From Falsiroseomonas sp051860665 (GTDB lineage Bacteria > Pseudomonadota > Alphaproteobacteria > Acetobacterales > Acetobacteraceae), in contig NZ_JBHYDM010000001.1 in the NCBI RefSeq assembly GCF_051860665.1, positions 186,001-250,000 of the forward strand: a stretch of 64,000 nt of DNA, read 5' to 3'. The translations under genes and the position numbers were made by a program. The notes below the pieces were generated by a model that saw only the letters and a program-made list of their open reading frames with translations, was not told the DNA's origin and did no database searches. Shown here piece by piece: positions 28,277 through 37,260 of this stretch; positions within the stretch are counted from its first letter, which is position 1; each line of letters opens with the position of its first letter.

Positions 28277-28627
28277 ATGAACCAGACCCGCCGTTTCCTG
28301 CCGCTCGCCGCCGCGGCCGTCGCCGCTGGCAGCCTGCTCGCCCCCCGCCGCGCCAGCGCCTGCGATGCGGAGGCAATGGAGGCGCATCTCACCGCCGTCT
28401 GCGACGGGGCGCTCGCCCCCGCCCGCGCGGCGCTGGAGGCCGCCATGCCGCATGCCACCCCCGCCGAGGTGATGGCGATGCAGCGTGCGCTGACCATCGC
28501 CAATGGCACCTGCACCACCGGGGATCCGGTGGCCGGCGCCCGCATCGCCGCGAACCTGGCCCGCCTGGCGGGCCGCATCGAAGGCCGCGCGGGCATCGGC
28601 CCGGACAGCCTCGAACTGCTGGGCTGA
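28277..28627 (+). CDS. Small exported protein of unknown function in copper group
   Basis: A 116-residue protein I do not recognise. It has a Tat-like signal (NQTRRFLPLAAAAVAAGSLL) cut near ASA, then a helical mature part of about 85 residues with three Cys residues (ASACDAEAM, TAVCDG, NGTCTTG) and several Met/His (AMPHATPAEVMAMQ). It lies ten bases after ycnI and eleven before pcuC, so it is almost surely in the same operon. A metal-binding or structural role in copper handling is an inference from place only. Confidence 0.75.
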   Translation: MNQTRRFLPLAAAAVAAGSLLAPRRASACDAEAMEAHLTAVCDGALAPARAALEAAMPHATPAEVMAMQRALTIANGTCTTGDPVAGARIAANLARLAGRIEGRAGIGPDSLELLG

Positions 28628-28637
28628 GGACAGGCAC

Positions 28638-29108
28638 ATGACGGATTTCTCGCGGCGCGCCGGCCTCGGCGCGCTGATCGGCCTGGTCGCGACCCACGCC
28701 CAGGCCCAGGCCCCGGCCCCCATCCAGGCCGAGGCCGGCTGGAGCCGCGCCGCCGGCGCCGGCCGCACCGGTGCGGGCTACCTCACGCTGCGCAATGGCG
28801 GCGCGGCGGACCGGCTGGTGGCGGCGCGCGCCGCCATCGCCACCCGCGTGGAGCTGCACACGCATGTGCATGAGGGTGGCGTGATGCGGATGCGCCCGGT
28901 GGAGGCGATCGAGGTGCCGGCCAATGGCAGCGTCACGCTGGAGCCCGGCGGGCTGCACCTGATGCTGCTGGAGCTGAAGCGGCCGCTGAACCAGGGCGAT
29001 TCGGTGCCTGTCACGCTTGTGTTCGAGCGGGCCGGGGAGGTGCAGGTGCAGCTCGCCGTGCAATCCGCCGGTGCCCGTGGGCCGGCAGCGGCGCCGCACC
29101 GGCACTGA
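28638..29108 (+). CDS. pcuC: Periplasmic copper chaperone PCu(A)C
   Basis: Copper(I) chaperone of 156 residues that in other bacteria supplies the CuA site of cytochrome c oxidase. It has a signal peptide (RRAGLGALIGLVATHAQA). The copper ligands fit the family pattern: H and M in ELHTHVHEGGVMRMRPVEAI, then H and M in PGGLHLMLLEL. An additional His (THVH) and a C-terminal APHRH tail may add metal sites. It is the last gene of the copper group. Confidence 0.92.
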   Translation: MTDFSRRAGLGALIGLVATHAQAQAPAPIQAEAGWSRAAGAGRTGAGYLTLRNGGAADRLVAARAAIATRVELHTHVHEGGVMRMRPVEAIEVPANGSVTLEPGGLHLMLLELKRPLNQGDSVPVTLVFERAGEVQVQLAVQSAGARGPAAAPHRH

Positions 29109-29162
29109 CCTGATGGCGCGGCCGTGCTGTGATGCCGCCCCATCCCCGAGGGACGTCACGGC

Positions 29163-29642
29163 ATGGCCAAGCGCATCGACCCCGCCTCGCTTCCGCCCGT
29201 CATCGGCTGCTCCTACCCGGTGCCGCATGATGAACCCTGCCGGAGCCGGGAACGCCGGCGGCTGGGCGATGCGGCGGAGCTGACGCAGTTCGGCGTCAAC
29301 CTGCTGCGCCTGCCGCCCGGCGCCTGGTCCAGCCAGCGCCACTGGCACGGCCTGTCCGACGAATTCGTTTTCGTCGTGGCCGGCGAGGTGACGCTGGTGA
29401 CCGATGCCGGCCCCGAGCTGCTGCGCACCGGGGAGGCGGCCGGCTTCAAGGCCGGCGAGGCGGATGGCCACCACCTGCGCAACCTCTCGGGCGCCGAGGC
29501 CCTGGTGCTGGAGATCGGCAGCCGGATCGAGGCCGACGACGCCACCTATAGCGACATCGACATGCTCGCCCCGCCGCATGACCGGCCGGCGATGTACACG
29601 CGCAAGGACGGCACGCCATTGCAGGCGACGAAGCCTGCATGA
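29163..29642 (+). CDS. Cupin-domain protein
   Basis: A 159-residue single-cupin protein. Motif 1 is WHGLSDEFVFVVAGEVTL with preceding RHWH, and motif 2 is near GFKAGEADGHHLRN. The His/Glu set can bind a metal ion. These proteins are often annotated as possible transcription factors or sugar-binding enzymes, with no proven function. It follows pcuC by about 50 bases and may be separate from the copper group. A conserved tail segment (RPAMYTRKDGTPL) is common in this cupin subgroup. Confidence 0.85.
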   Translation: MAKRIDPASLPPVIGCSYPVPHDEPCRSRERRRLGDAAELTQFGVNLLRLPPGAWSSQRHWHGLSDEFVFVVAGEVTLVTDAGPELLRTGEAAGFKAGEADGHHLRNLSGAEALVLEIGSRIEADDATYSDIDMLAPPHDRPAMYTRKDGTPLQATKPA

Positions 29643-29676
29643 TTGGCCGCACGCCCAGACCGGTGTAGGTCGGCGC

Positions 29677-30798
29677 GTGCCCCTTCTCGCTTTCGCCTTC
29701 CTCGCCTTCATCGGCCTCGGCCTGCCGGACCCGATGCCGGGCAGCCTCTGGCCGGAGCTGCGGCCCTTCTACGGGGTGCCGAATGCCGGGCTCGGCCTGA
29801 TCCTGGCGGTCACCGCCGGCGGCTATGTGCTGGCCGGCATTTTTACGGCGCGCCTGATCGATGCCTTCGGCATTGGCTGGCTGCTGGTGGCGAGCCTGGC
29901 GGCGACGGCGACCGCGGCGCTGCTGCAATCCTCGGCCCCGCCCTTCCTCGGCTTCGTCGCCCTGGCCGCACTGGCGGGCGCCGGCGGCGGAGCGGTGGAT
30001 GCCGGGATGAACGCCTTCGCCGCGGCGCGCTTCCAGCCGCGCCACATGAACTGGCTGCACGGCTTCTGGGGGGTGGGCGCCACGCTCGGCCCGGCGGTGG
30101 CGGCGGCGCTGCTGGCGGTGGGATTCGGCTGGCAGGCGGGGTATCTCGCGGTCGGGCTGGCGCTGGCGGCGCTGACGCTGGCCTTCTTCCTGACCCGCGC
30201 CCGCTGGACCGGCGCCGGCCCCTCCGACGGGCCGCGCCACACCGCCTGGACCGTGCTGCGCAACCCGGTGGCGCGGCTGCAGGTGGCGATCTTCTTCCTC
30301 TACACGGGCCTCGAGGCCGGCGCCGGCCAATGGGCGGCGACCATCCTGACCGCCGGCCGCGGCGCCACCCCGGCCGAGGGCGCGGCCGCCGCCACCCTGT
30401 TCTTCGCGGCGCTGACCGGCGGGCGCATCGGCCTCGGCTTCGTGGTGGACCGCATCGGCGCGGACCGCCTGCTGCGGCTGCTGGCCCCGGTCGCCGTGCT
30501 GGCCGCGCTCGGCTTCGCCAGCGGCCGGGCCGATCTTGCCGCCTTGGGGCTGCTGGCGGTGGCGCTGGCGCCGATCTACCCGACCCTGATGGCGCGCACC
30601 CCGGCCCGGCTGGGTGCCGCGGCGGCGGCGCAGGCCGTGGGGCTGCAGGTCTCGGCGGCGACATTGGGGGTGGCGGTGGTCCCCGCCACCCTCGGCTTGG
30701 CCGCGGACCTCGCCGGTGCGGCGGTGGTGCCCTGGCTGCTGGCGGCGATGGCGGCGGTGGTCGGCGTGCTGATCTACCGGCTGCCGACCCGCCGATGA
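29677..30798 (+). CDS. MFS transporter
   Basis: Inner-membrane carrier of 373 residues with about twelve hydrophobic segments. Marks include FIGLGLPDPMPGSLWPEL at the N-terminus, GAGGGAVDAGMNAF and HGFWGVGATLGPAVAAALL, the pattern of FucP-like or YfkF-like MFS proteins. The start is GTG at 29677, with AGG eight bases upstream. It overlaps the following protease gene by four bases (ATGA). The substrate is unknown. Confidence 0.82.
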   Translation: MPLLAFAFLAFIGLGLPDPMPGSLWPELRPFYGVPNAGLGLILAVTAGGYVLAGIFTARLIDAFGIGWLLVASLAATATAALLQSSAPPFLGFVALAALAGAGGGAVDAGMNAFAAARFQPRHMNWLHGFWGVGATLGPAVAAALLAVGFGWQAGYLAVGLALAALTLAFFLTRARWTGAGPSDGPRHTAWTVLRNPVARLQVAIFFLYTGLEAGAGQWAATILTAGRGATPAEGAAAATLFFAALTGGRIGLGFVVDRIGADRLLRLLAPVAVLAALGFASGRADLAALGLLAVALAPIYPTLMARTPARLGAAAAAQAVGLQVSAATLGVAVVPATLGLAADLAGAAVVPWLLAAMAAVVGVLIYRLPTRR

Positions 30799-31493
30799 TC
30801 CGGCGCCTCGCCCTTCTGCTGCTCCTGGCCGGACCGGCGGCGGCGCAGCTGCCGGGGCTCGATGCCACCCAGGCGCGGCGCCCGGCCGCGGTGGCGGAGG
30901 CGCCCTGGTCCAGCCTGGTGCGGGTGCAGTCCGAGGCGGGCGGCCGCTGCACCGGGGTGCTGATCGCCCCGGACCGGGTGCTCACGGCCGCCCACTGCCT
31001 GGTGGCGCGGCTGACCGGGCAGCTGGTGCAGCCCGGCCGCGTGCATGTGCTGGCCGGCTATGACCGCGGCGAGTTCCGGGCGCATGCCACCGCTACCGCG
31101 CTCCGCCTCGGCCCCGGCTTCGACCCCGCCACCAAGGGCCCGGTCGGCGCGGACTGGGCGGTGCTGCAACTGGAAAGAAACCTGCCCGGCCCGGTGCTGC
31201 CGCTGGCGGCGCTGCCGGCGCCTGGCACGGCGGCCATGCTCGGCGGCTGGCAGCAGGACCGCGCCCATGCGCTGCTGGCCGATACCGCGTGCCGGATCGA
31301 GGCGGCGCCGCGCGATGCCGAAGGCCGCCGGCTGCTGCGGCACAGCTGCGCCGGCACGCGCGGCGTCTCCGGCGCGCCGCTGCTGGTGCGGCAGGGCGCC
31401 GGATGGGCGGTGGCCGGCCTGGCGGCCACGGCCCATCGCACGGCCGCGGGCGGCATGGCCGTCGCGGTGCAGGGGCTGGCGCTGCTGGAGTGA
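30795..31493 (+). CDS. Exported trypsin-like serine protease
   Basis: Small chymotrypsin-fold protease of 232 residues. The signal peptide is RRLALLLLLAGPAAA. The catalytic triad is readable: His in VLTAAHCLVA near residue 66, Asp in GADWAVLQL near 117, and Ser in TRGVSGAPLLV (GxSGxP) near 195. It is translationally coupled to the MFS gene, an odd pairing with no clear functional link. The target is unknown. Confidence 0.85.
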   Translation: MIRRLALLLLLAGPAAAQLPGLDATQARRPAAVAEAPWSSLVRVQSEAGGRCTGVLIAPDRVLTAAHCLVARLTGQLVQPGRVHVLAGYDRGEFRAHATATALRLGPGFDPATKGPVGADWAVLQLERNLPGPVLPLAALPAPGTAAMLGGWQQDRAHALLADTACRIEAAPRDAEGRRLLRHSCAGTRGVSGAPLLVRQGAGWAVAGLAATAHRTAAGGMAVAVQGLALLE

Positions 31494-31504
31494 GAACGCG
31501 GCCC

Positions 31505-31579
31505 GCCGCTTATGCGGCGAGGCCAAGCCGCGCGGATGCGCGGCGCCCGGCGTTCGAGGGGCAGAAAGGTGAGACCTTT
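31505..31579. terminator. Three hairpins between convergent genes
   Basis: GCCGC-TTAT-GCGGC (31505-31518), GCCGCGC-GGAT-GCGCGGC (31527-31544) and AAAGGT-GAG-ACCTTT (31565-31579) lie in the 103-base gap between the protease and kinase stops. The third resembles a bidirectional terminator. The set probably ends transcription from both sides. Confidence 0.55.
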
Positions 31580-31596
31580 GTGCGCTTGCCCTAGGC

Positions 31597-34245
31597 TCAG
31601 GCGGCGCGGGTGCCTGCGGGCTGGCTGCCCGCCGCCGGGCCGATCAGCCCGAGCTTGCGCAGCAACGTGTCCCGCTGCACCGGCTTGCCCAAATAGTCGT
31701 CCATCCCGGCCTCGCGACATTGCCGCTCGAATTCCGGGCCCACCGCGGCGGTCAGGCCGATGATGCGGGCGCCGCGGTTCGGGCCGGGCTGGGCGCGGAT
31801 GGTGCGGGTCGCCTCCAGCCCGTCCATCACCGGCATCTGCAGGTCCATCAGGATGGCGTCGTAGAGCGCGCCGCGCGCCGCCTCCACCGCCTGGGCGCCA
31901 TCCCCCGCCACATCCACCGCCGCCCCGGCGCGGGAGAGGATGGTGCGCATCACCAGCTGGTTGGTGGCATTGTCCTCCACCAGCAGGATGCGGATCTGCG
32001 GCCCCTCCACCGCCTCCGCCACCGGGGCGGGCGGCGCCTCCGGCCGCGGCGTCAGCGCCTGCAGCAGCGCATCCCGCAGCCGGGTCGGCAGGGCGGGCTT
32101 CAGCAGCAGCCCGTCCAGCACGCCGCCGCCCGAGCCCTGGCCCGTGCCTTGCGCCTCCCGCGGATCGGCCGAGCCGGAGGCACAGAGCAGCAGGCGCGGT
32201 TGCCCGAAAGCCTCCCCTTCCTGGCGGATGCGCCGCGCCAGGGCCAGGCCGTCGCCATCCGGCAACTGGCCGTCCAGCACCACCGCCTCGAAGGGCCGGC
32301 CCTGGCTGGCGGCGGCCCGCAGCGCGGCCAGCGCGGTGCCGCCGTCGGAGACCGCAGCGGCCTCCGCCCCCATGCCGACCAGCTGGCGCACCAGGATCTC
32401 CCGGTTCAGCGGCAGGTCGTCCACCACCAGCACGCGGCGCCGGTCCAGGCCCGTCAGCGGCTGCTGATCGCCCTCCACCCGGCCGATCTTCACGGTGAAG
32501 CGGAAGACGCTGCCGCCGCCATTGCGCACGCCGGCCAGCCGCGGCACCGCCTCGATCCCACCGCCCATCTCCTCCGCCAGCCGCTTGCAGATGGCGAGGC
32601 CGAGGCCGGTGCCGCCGTATTTGCGGCGGATCGAGGCATCGGCCTGGGTGAAGCGTTCGAAAAGATGCGCGATCCGGTCGCGCTCGATGCCGATCCCGGT
32701 ATCGGAGACGGAGGCGCGCAGCCGCCAGTAGTCCAGCTCCGCCTCCACCGAGATCGCCACCTGGATCCAGCCCGTCTCGGTGAACTTCACCGCATTGCCG
32801 ACGAGGTTGAACAGCATCTGCCGGATGCGGCCGGGGTCGCCCATCACCCGCGCCGGCAGGTCGGGCGAGAGGGCGCAGACCAGCTCCACCCCCTTGGCCG
32901 CGGCGCGCGGGGCAAACAGCTCCACGATCGTCGCGATCTCCGCCTCGATATTGAAGGGCACCGCCTCCAGCTGCAGCGCGCCGGCCTCCAGCTTGGAGAA
33001 GTCGAGGATGTCGTTCAGCACCATCATCAGGTGCTCGGCCGAGCCCTGGATGGTCTCCGCATAGCGCCGCTGCAGGGAATCGAGGCGTGTATCCAGCAGC
33101 AGCCCCGTCATCCCGATCACGCCATTCATCGGCGTGCGGATCTCATGGCTCATGGACGCCAGGAATTCCTCCTTGGCGCGGGAGGCGGCGACGGCATGGC
33201 GTTCCGATTCCGCAAGGCGCTGGCCCTGCATCTTCAGCGCCTGGGCCTGCCGCACCAGCAGCCAGAGCGCGACCAGCGTGACCACGGCGGCGGCGGCGAC
33301 GCCGGCGGCCAGCAGCGCGCCGAGGCGATGCGCGCTGTCCAGCGCATCCTCCCGGTTGCGCGCCACCTCCACCACGAAGGCACCCTGGCGGGTGACGGCG
33401 AAGGAGGCGACGACCTCCGCCCGGTCCTGGTCGAGGCCGGACCAGGTGCCGGATTCGCGCCGCGGCAGGAAGTCCCGGAAGATCCAGGCGGAGGCATTCA
33501 GCTCCCCCACCCCATCCACCCGGCCATCGGACCGCGCCAGCAGCAGCCCCTGGAAGGAATGGATGCGGATGACGGCGCCGAAGCTCTCGGCATGCCGCCG
33601 CGCCACCCCCACCAGGTAGTCCGGGTTAAGGATGGCGACGATGCTGCCCAGGAACTCGCCGCGCGGGCCGCGCAACGCGCGGGCATAGGGAATCGCATAG
33701 AGCCCGCCGGCCTGGCCGACGGCGCGGCCGGAGGGGCCGAGGTAGCGCCCGGCCTCCGGCGCGCCCAGCCGCACCGCCTGGCCGCCGAAGCGCAGCAGGC
33801 GGAACCACTCGCGATCCGCCACCGAGGCCTCCCGCAGCCCTTCCACCGAACTGGCCAGGATGAAGCCCTGCGCATCGGTCACCAGCAGGGCGCGCATCTG
33901 CGGCACGTCGCGGATGCGGGTGTTGACCTGCCGCGCCACCTGCCCAGGCTCCAGCTCCGCCAGCCGGTCCGTGGCATCCAGCAGCACGAGGTCCACCGTC
34001 TGCATCGCCCGCGTCAGCTGGTCCGCCAATCCGGCCGCGACACCCTGGGTCAGGCGCTCCGCCTCCGCGATGGCGTCTTCCTGGCCGCGGTGCATGAGGA
34101 TGCTGTAGATGCCGACCAGACACAGGGCGACCAGCCCGACGGCAGCCGAAAACAGCAGCCAGGGACGTGGCTCGGAGGGGCGAGGAGCGCCGAGGCCGAG
34201 CGAACGCCGCAAGGCGGAACGGAGTTGGGTGATGCGTGGGACCAT
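31597..34245 (-). CDS. Hybrid sensor histidine kinase with two receiver domains
   Basis: Membrane sensor kinase of 882 residues. First membrane helix about 29-50, a periplasmic cache-like sensor (about 51-305), and second helix about 311-336. HisKA has phosphorylated H367 in SMSHEIRTPMNGV. HATPase (N-box LVGNAVKFTE, then DTGIGIERD and GGTGLGLAICKRL) runs to about 600. Two receivers follow: RRVLVVDDLPLN... with LDGQLP, and IRILLVEDNATN... with MDLQMPVMDG. There is no output domain and no Hpt. The start at 34245 is preferred, though a GTG at 34299 is possible. Either way the 5' end overlaps that of the divergent solute-binding gene. Confidence 0.9.
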   Translation of the reverse strand: MVPRITQLRSALRRSLGLGAPRPSEPRPWLLFSAAVGLVALCLVGIYSILMHRGQEDAIAEAERLTQGVAAGLADQLTRAMQTVDLVLLDATDRLAELEPGQVARQVNTRIRDVPQMRALLVTDAQGFILASSVEGLREASVADREWFRLLRFGGQAVRLGAPEAGRYLGPSGRAVGQAGGLYAIPYARALRGPRGEFLGSIVAILNPDYLVGVARRHAESFGAVIRIHSFQGLLLARSDGRVDGVGELNASAWIFRDFLPRRESGTWSGLDQDRAEVVASFAVTRQGAFVVEVARNREDALDSAHRLGALLAAGVAAAAVVTLVALWLLVRQAQALKMQGQRLAESERHAVAASRAKEEFLASMSHEIRTPMNGVIGMTGLLLDTRLDSLQRRYAETIQGSAEHLMMVLNDILDFSKLEAGALQLEAVPFNIEAEIATIVELFAPRAAAKGVELVCALSPDLPARVMGDPGRIRQMLFNLVGNAVKFTETGWIQVAISVEAELDYWRLRASVSDTGIGIERDRIAHLFERFTQADASIRRKYGGTGLGLAICKRLAEEMGGGIEAVPRLAGVRNGGGSVFRFTVKIGRVEGDQQPLTGLDRRRVLVVDDLPLNREILVRQLVGMGAEAAAVSDGGTALAALRAAASQGRPFEAVVLDGQLPDGDGLALARRIRQEGEAFGQPRLLLCASGSADPREAQGTGQGSGGGVLDGLLLKPALPTRLRDALLQALTPRPEAPPAPVAEAVEGPQIRILLVEDNATNQLVMRTILSRAGAAVDVAGDGAQAVEAARGALYDAILMDLQMPVMDGLEATRTIRAQPGPNRGARIIGLTAAVGPEFERQCREAGMDDYLGKPVQRDTLLRKLGLIGPAAGSQPAGTRAA

Positions 34246-35110
34246 CTTTGCGACAGTGTTTATCGGCCTTTTCGTCTTATTTTGCGAGCGCGGAGACACG
34301 GTTCGGGCGCAGATTTTGGAGTCGCAACATTACCCTGCGGCCACGGAGCGCCCCGCGGGCCGCACCCTCCTCGCCCAGGCCGCACAATCCCCCCGGCTGT
34401 CTGCAATCATGACGCGTGGCGAGCTGCAGGCCTGCATCTGGCCCGAGTATTTCGCCATCTCCTACCGCAACCCCCGGAATGGGGAGATGGAGGGGCTGGA
34501 TATCGACATGGCGCGCGCGCTGGCGGCGCGGCTGGGCGTGCGGCTGGCCTTCGTCGAGACGAATTTCGCGGAATTCATGGACCGGCTGGATGATGGCGGC
34601 TGCGACATCGCCATGATGGCCGTGGGCGTCACCCCGGCCCGCGCGCGGCGCGTCGCCTTCTCCAAGCCCTATATGGCCAGCCCCGTCTATGCGGTGACGA
34701 CGCGCACCAATACCCGCATCCAGTCCTGGCAGGACATCGACCGCGCCGGCACCGTGGTGGCGGTGGCCGCCGGCACGGTGATGGAGCCGCTGATGCGCGA
34801 GACGCTGCGCAATGCCGAGGTGATGGTGGTCGCCGCCCCCCGGACGCGGGAGGGCGAGATCCTGTCGGGCCGCGCCGATGTCTTCATGTCGGACTATCCC
34901 TATACCCGGCGCATGGTGCTGATGCATGACTGGGCGCGGGTGATCGACCCGCCCGGCCGCTTCGGCGAGACGCTCTATGCCTATGCGATCGCGCGCGGCG
35001 ATGCCGCCTGGCTGGCCGAGGTGAATGCCTTCCTGGAGCGCATGCGGGGCGATGGCAGCCTCCTCCGCTCCGCCCAGCGGCACGGGCTGACGCCGATCAT
35101 GCTGCCCTGA
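34232..35110 (+). CDS. Periplasmic solute-binding protein, amino-acid (PAAT) type
   Basis: Exported binding protein of 292 residues with the family 3 fold: signal segment GTIFATVFIGLFVLF, then MTRGELQACIWPEYFAISYR, GLDIDMARALAARLGVRLAF, VGVTPARARRVAFSKPYM and GRADVFMSDYPYTRRMV. It has no adjacent permease or ATPase. The ATG at 34232 has GGAG seven bases upstream. Head-to-head overlap with the hybrid kinase gene by 14 bases suggests the two are expressed from interlocked promoters and that this protein may feed the sensor a ligand signal. That link is inference. Confidence 0.86.
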   Translation: MRGTIFATVFIGLFVLFCERGDTVRAQILESQHYPAATERPAGRTLLAQAAQSPRLSAIMTRGELQACIWPEYFAISYRNPRNGEMEGLDIDMARALAARLGVRLAFVETNFAEFMDRLDDGGCDIAMMAVGVTPARARRVAFSKPYMASPVYAVTTRTNTRIQSWQDIDRAGTVVAVAAGTVMEPLMRETLRNAEVMVVAAPRTREGEILSGRADVFMSDYPYTRRMVLMHDWARVIDPPGRFGETLYAYAIARGDAAWLAEVNAFLERMRGDGSLLRSAQRHGLTPIMLP

Positions 35111-35193
35111 CGGGCCGGCGATTTCCGGTGGCGGCCCGGCGGGGCGCGGGGCAGGATGACGGAGCCAAGAAAAAGACTCCGGAGGAAAATGCC

Positions 35194-36195
35194 ATGCTCA
35201 CCCGCCGCTCCCTGGCCGGCCTGCTGCCGCTCGGCCTCGCCGCGCCCATCCTTGCTGCCCCGGGGCTTGCGACCCGCGCCCTGGCGCAGGCCGGTGACTA
35301 TCCCAACCGGCCGATCCGCCTGATCGTCGGCTTCGCCGCCGGCGGCGGCACGGACCTCACCGCGCGGACCATGCAGCCGAAGCTGCAGGAGGCGCTGGGC
35401 GGCGCCAATATCGTCATCGAGAACCGGCCCGGCGCCGGCGGGAACCTGGCCACCGAGATGACCGTCCGGGCGGCGCCGGATGGCTATACGCTGCTGATGG
35501 GCACGGTCGGCGCGCTGGCCATCAACCCCACCATCTACAGCAACCTGCCCTTCAATCCGCAGACCGACCTGACGCCGATCAGCATGTCCGGCTCCATCCT
35601 GAACGTGCTGGTGGTGCCCGCGGACCGTCCCTGGCGCAACGTGGCGGAGCTGGTGGCAGCCGCCAAGGCACGGCCGGAGACGCTGACCTATGGCTCCTCC
35701 GGCGTCGGCGGGGCGGGGCACCTGGCGGGCGCGCTGCTGGACCAGATGGCGGGCATCAAGACCATCCATGTGCCCTATCGCGGCGGCGGGCCGCTGATGA
35801 ACGACCTGGCCGGCGCCAAGATCGACTTCGCCTTCTCCACCGCCCCCACCGCCATGCCGCAGGTCGAGGGCGGCCGGCTGCGGGCGCTGGCCGTGCCGAC
35901 GCTGCAGCGGTCCGAACTGCTGCCCGATGTGCCGACGGTGGCGGAGCTGCTGCCGGGCTACGAGGTGGGCAACTGGTATGCCCTGGTCGGGCCGCGCGGC
36001 CTGCCGCCGGCGGTGGTGGAGAAGCTGAACGCGGCGATGCGCCAGACGCTGTCCGATCGCACCATGATCGCGCATCTGGCCCGCCACGGGGTGGACCCGC
36101 TGGCCTCGACGCCGGAGGAGCTGGGCCGCTTCATCCGCGACGAGACGGCGAAATGGGCCCCGATCGTCCGCGCCACCGGCGCCTCCGCCAACTGA
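35194..36195 (+). CDS. Bug-family (TctC) periplasmic receptor
   Basis: Tripartite tricarboxylate transporter substrate-binding protein of 333 residues. It has a signal peptide (RRSLAGLLPLGLAAPILAA, then TRALAQ), the core YPNRPIRLIVGFAAGGGTD, ENRPGAGGNLATEMTVRAAPDGYTLLMG, and the HVPYRGGGPLMNDLAGAKIDF segment. GGAGG lies shortly before ATG 35194. No TctA/TctB genes are nearby, as is usual for the many orphan Bug receptors of this bacterial group. The ligand is probably a carboxylate but is not identifiable. Confidence 0.9.
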   Translation: MLTRRSLAGLLPLGLAAPILAAPGLATRALAQAGDYPNRPIRLIVGFAAGGGTDLTARTMQPKLQEALGGANIVIENRPGAGGNLATEMTVRAAPDGYTLLMGTVGALAINPTIYSNLPFNPQTDLTPISMSGSILNVLVVPADRPWRNVAELVAAAKARPETLTYGSSGVGGAGHLAGALLDQMAGIKTIHVPYRGGGPLMNDLAGAKIDFAFSTAPTAMPQVEGGRLRALAVPTLQRSELLPDVPTVAELLPGYEVGNWYALVGPRGLPPAVVEKLNAAMRQTLSDRTMIAHLARHGVDPLASTPEELGRFIRDETAKWAPIVRATGASAN

Positions 36196-36202
36196 GGGAC
36201 AC

Positions 36203-36221
36203 GGGGGGCCGCATGCCCCCC
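36203..36221 (+). terminator. Hairpin after the Bug receptor gene
   Basis: GGGGGGC (36203-36209) and GCCCCCC (36215-36221) form a perfect 7-bp stem with a 5-base loop, seven bases after the stop. It has no T run, so confidence is moderate to low. Confidence 0.4.
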
Positions 36222-36273
36222 CAATCGGCAGGCCCTTACTCTCGCGCCGGTTTTCCGCTAACCCGCCTGCGCC

Positions 36274-37230
36274 ATGCGCCAATTCCTGGACTTCGAAAAA
36301 CCCATCGCCGAGCTCGAAGGCAAGATCGAGGAGCTGCGCCGCACGACGGACGCCGGCGGAATCGACGTGGCCGAGGAGGTCAGCAAGCTGCGCGACAAGG
36401 CGCACAAGCTGCTCCAGGCGACCTATGCCAAGCTCACCCCCTGGCAGAAGGCGCAGATCGCCCGCCACCCGGAACGCCCGCACGCCTCCGACTACATCAA
36501 GGGCCTGATCGAGGATTTTCTGCCACTCGCCGGCGACCGGGCCTTCGCGGATGATTCCGCGGTGACGGGCGGCATGGGGCGGTTCCGCGGGCGCGCCGTG
36601 ATGGTGATCGGCACGGAGCGCGGGCACGACACCGAAAGCCGCGTGAAGCACAACTTCGGCATGGCACGGCCGGAGGGGTATCGGAAGGCGCGACGTCTGA
36701 TGGAGCTCGCCGGCCGCTTCGGCCTGCCCATCCTGTCCTTCGTCGATACCGCCGGCGCCTTCCCGGGCATCGAGGCGGAGGCGCGCGGCCAGGCGGAGGC
36801 CATCGCGCGCGCCATCGAGGCCGGGCTCGACGCCCCGGTGCCCTTCATCGCCACCATCATCGGGGAAGGTGGCTCCGGCGGCGCCATCGCACTCGCCGCC
36901 GCCGACCGCATCCTGATGCTGGAACACTCGATCTATTCGGTGATCTCGCCCGAGGGCTGCGCCAGCATCCTGTGGCGCGATGCCGCCCAGGCGGCCACGG
37001 CCGCCGAGGCATTGCGCCTGACCGCCGAGGACCTGCGCAAGCTGGCCTTGGTGGATGCCGTGGTGGCGGAGCCGCTGGGCGGCGCGCATCGCGACCCCGC
37101 CGCCATGCTGGCCGCCGTCTCCCGCCAGATCTGGGACAGCCTGGAGCCGCTGCTGGCACTCGACGGCGCCACGCTGCGCGCACGTCGTCGCGAGAAGTTT
37201 TTGGAGATGGGGCGCGCGGGGGTCGTCTGA
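36274..37230 (+). CDS. accA: Acetyl-CoA carboxylase carboxyltransferase subunit alpha
   Basis: Half of the carboxyltransferase that makes malonyl-CoA for fatty acid synthesis, acting with AccD. It has 318 residues, the normal length. It begins MRQFLDFEKPIAELEGKIEEL and includes GRAVMVIGTERGHD, FGMARPEGYRKARRLMELAG, the CoA-binding FVDTAGAFPGIEAEARGQAE and IGEGGSGGAIALAAADR. The gene is followed 30 bases later by an unrelated drug-type transporter. Confidence 0.97.
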   Translation: MRQFLDFEKPIAELEGKIEELRRTTDAGGIDVAEEVSKLRDKAHKLLQATYAKLTPWQKAQIARHPERPHASDYIKGLIEDFLPLAGDRAFADDSAVTGGMGRFRGRAVMVIGTERGHDTESRVKHNFGMARPEGYRKARRLMELAGRFGLPILSFVDTAGAFPGIEAEARGQAEAIARAIEAGLDAPVPFIATIIGEGGSGGAIALAAADRILMLEHSIYSVISPEGCASILWRDAAQAATAAEALRLTAEDLRKLALVDAVVAEPLGGAHRDPAAMLAAVSRQIWDSLEPLLALDGATLRARRREKFLEMGRAGVV

Positions 37231-37260
37231 GCCGCCGGCCGGTGGTTTGATCGCCGGCAT

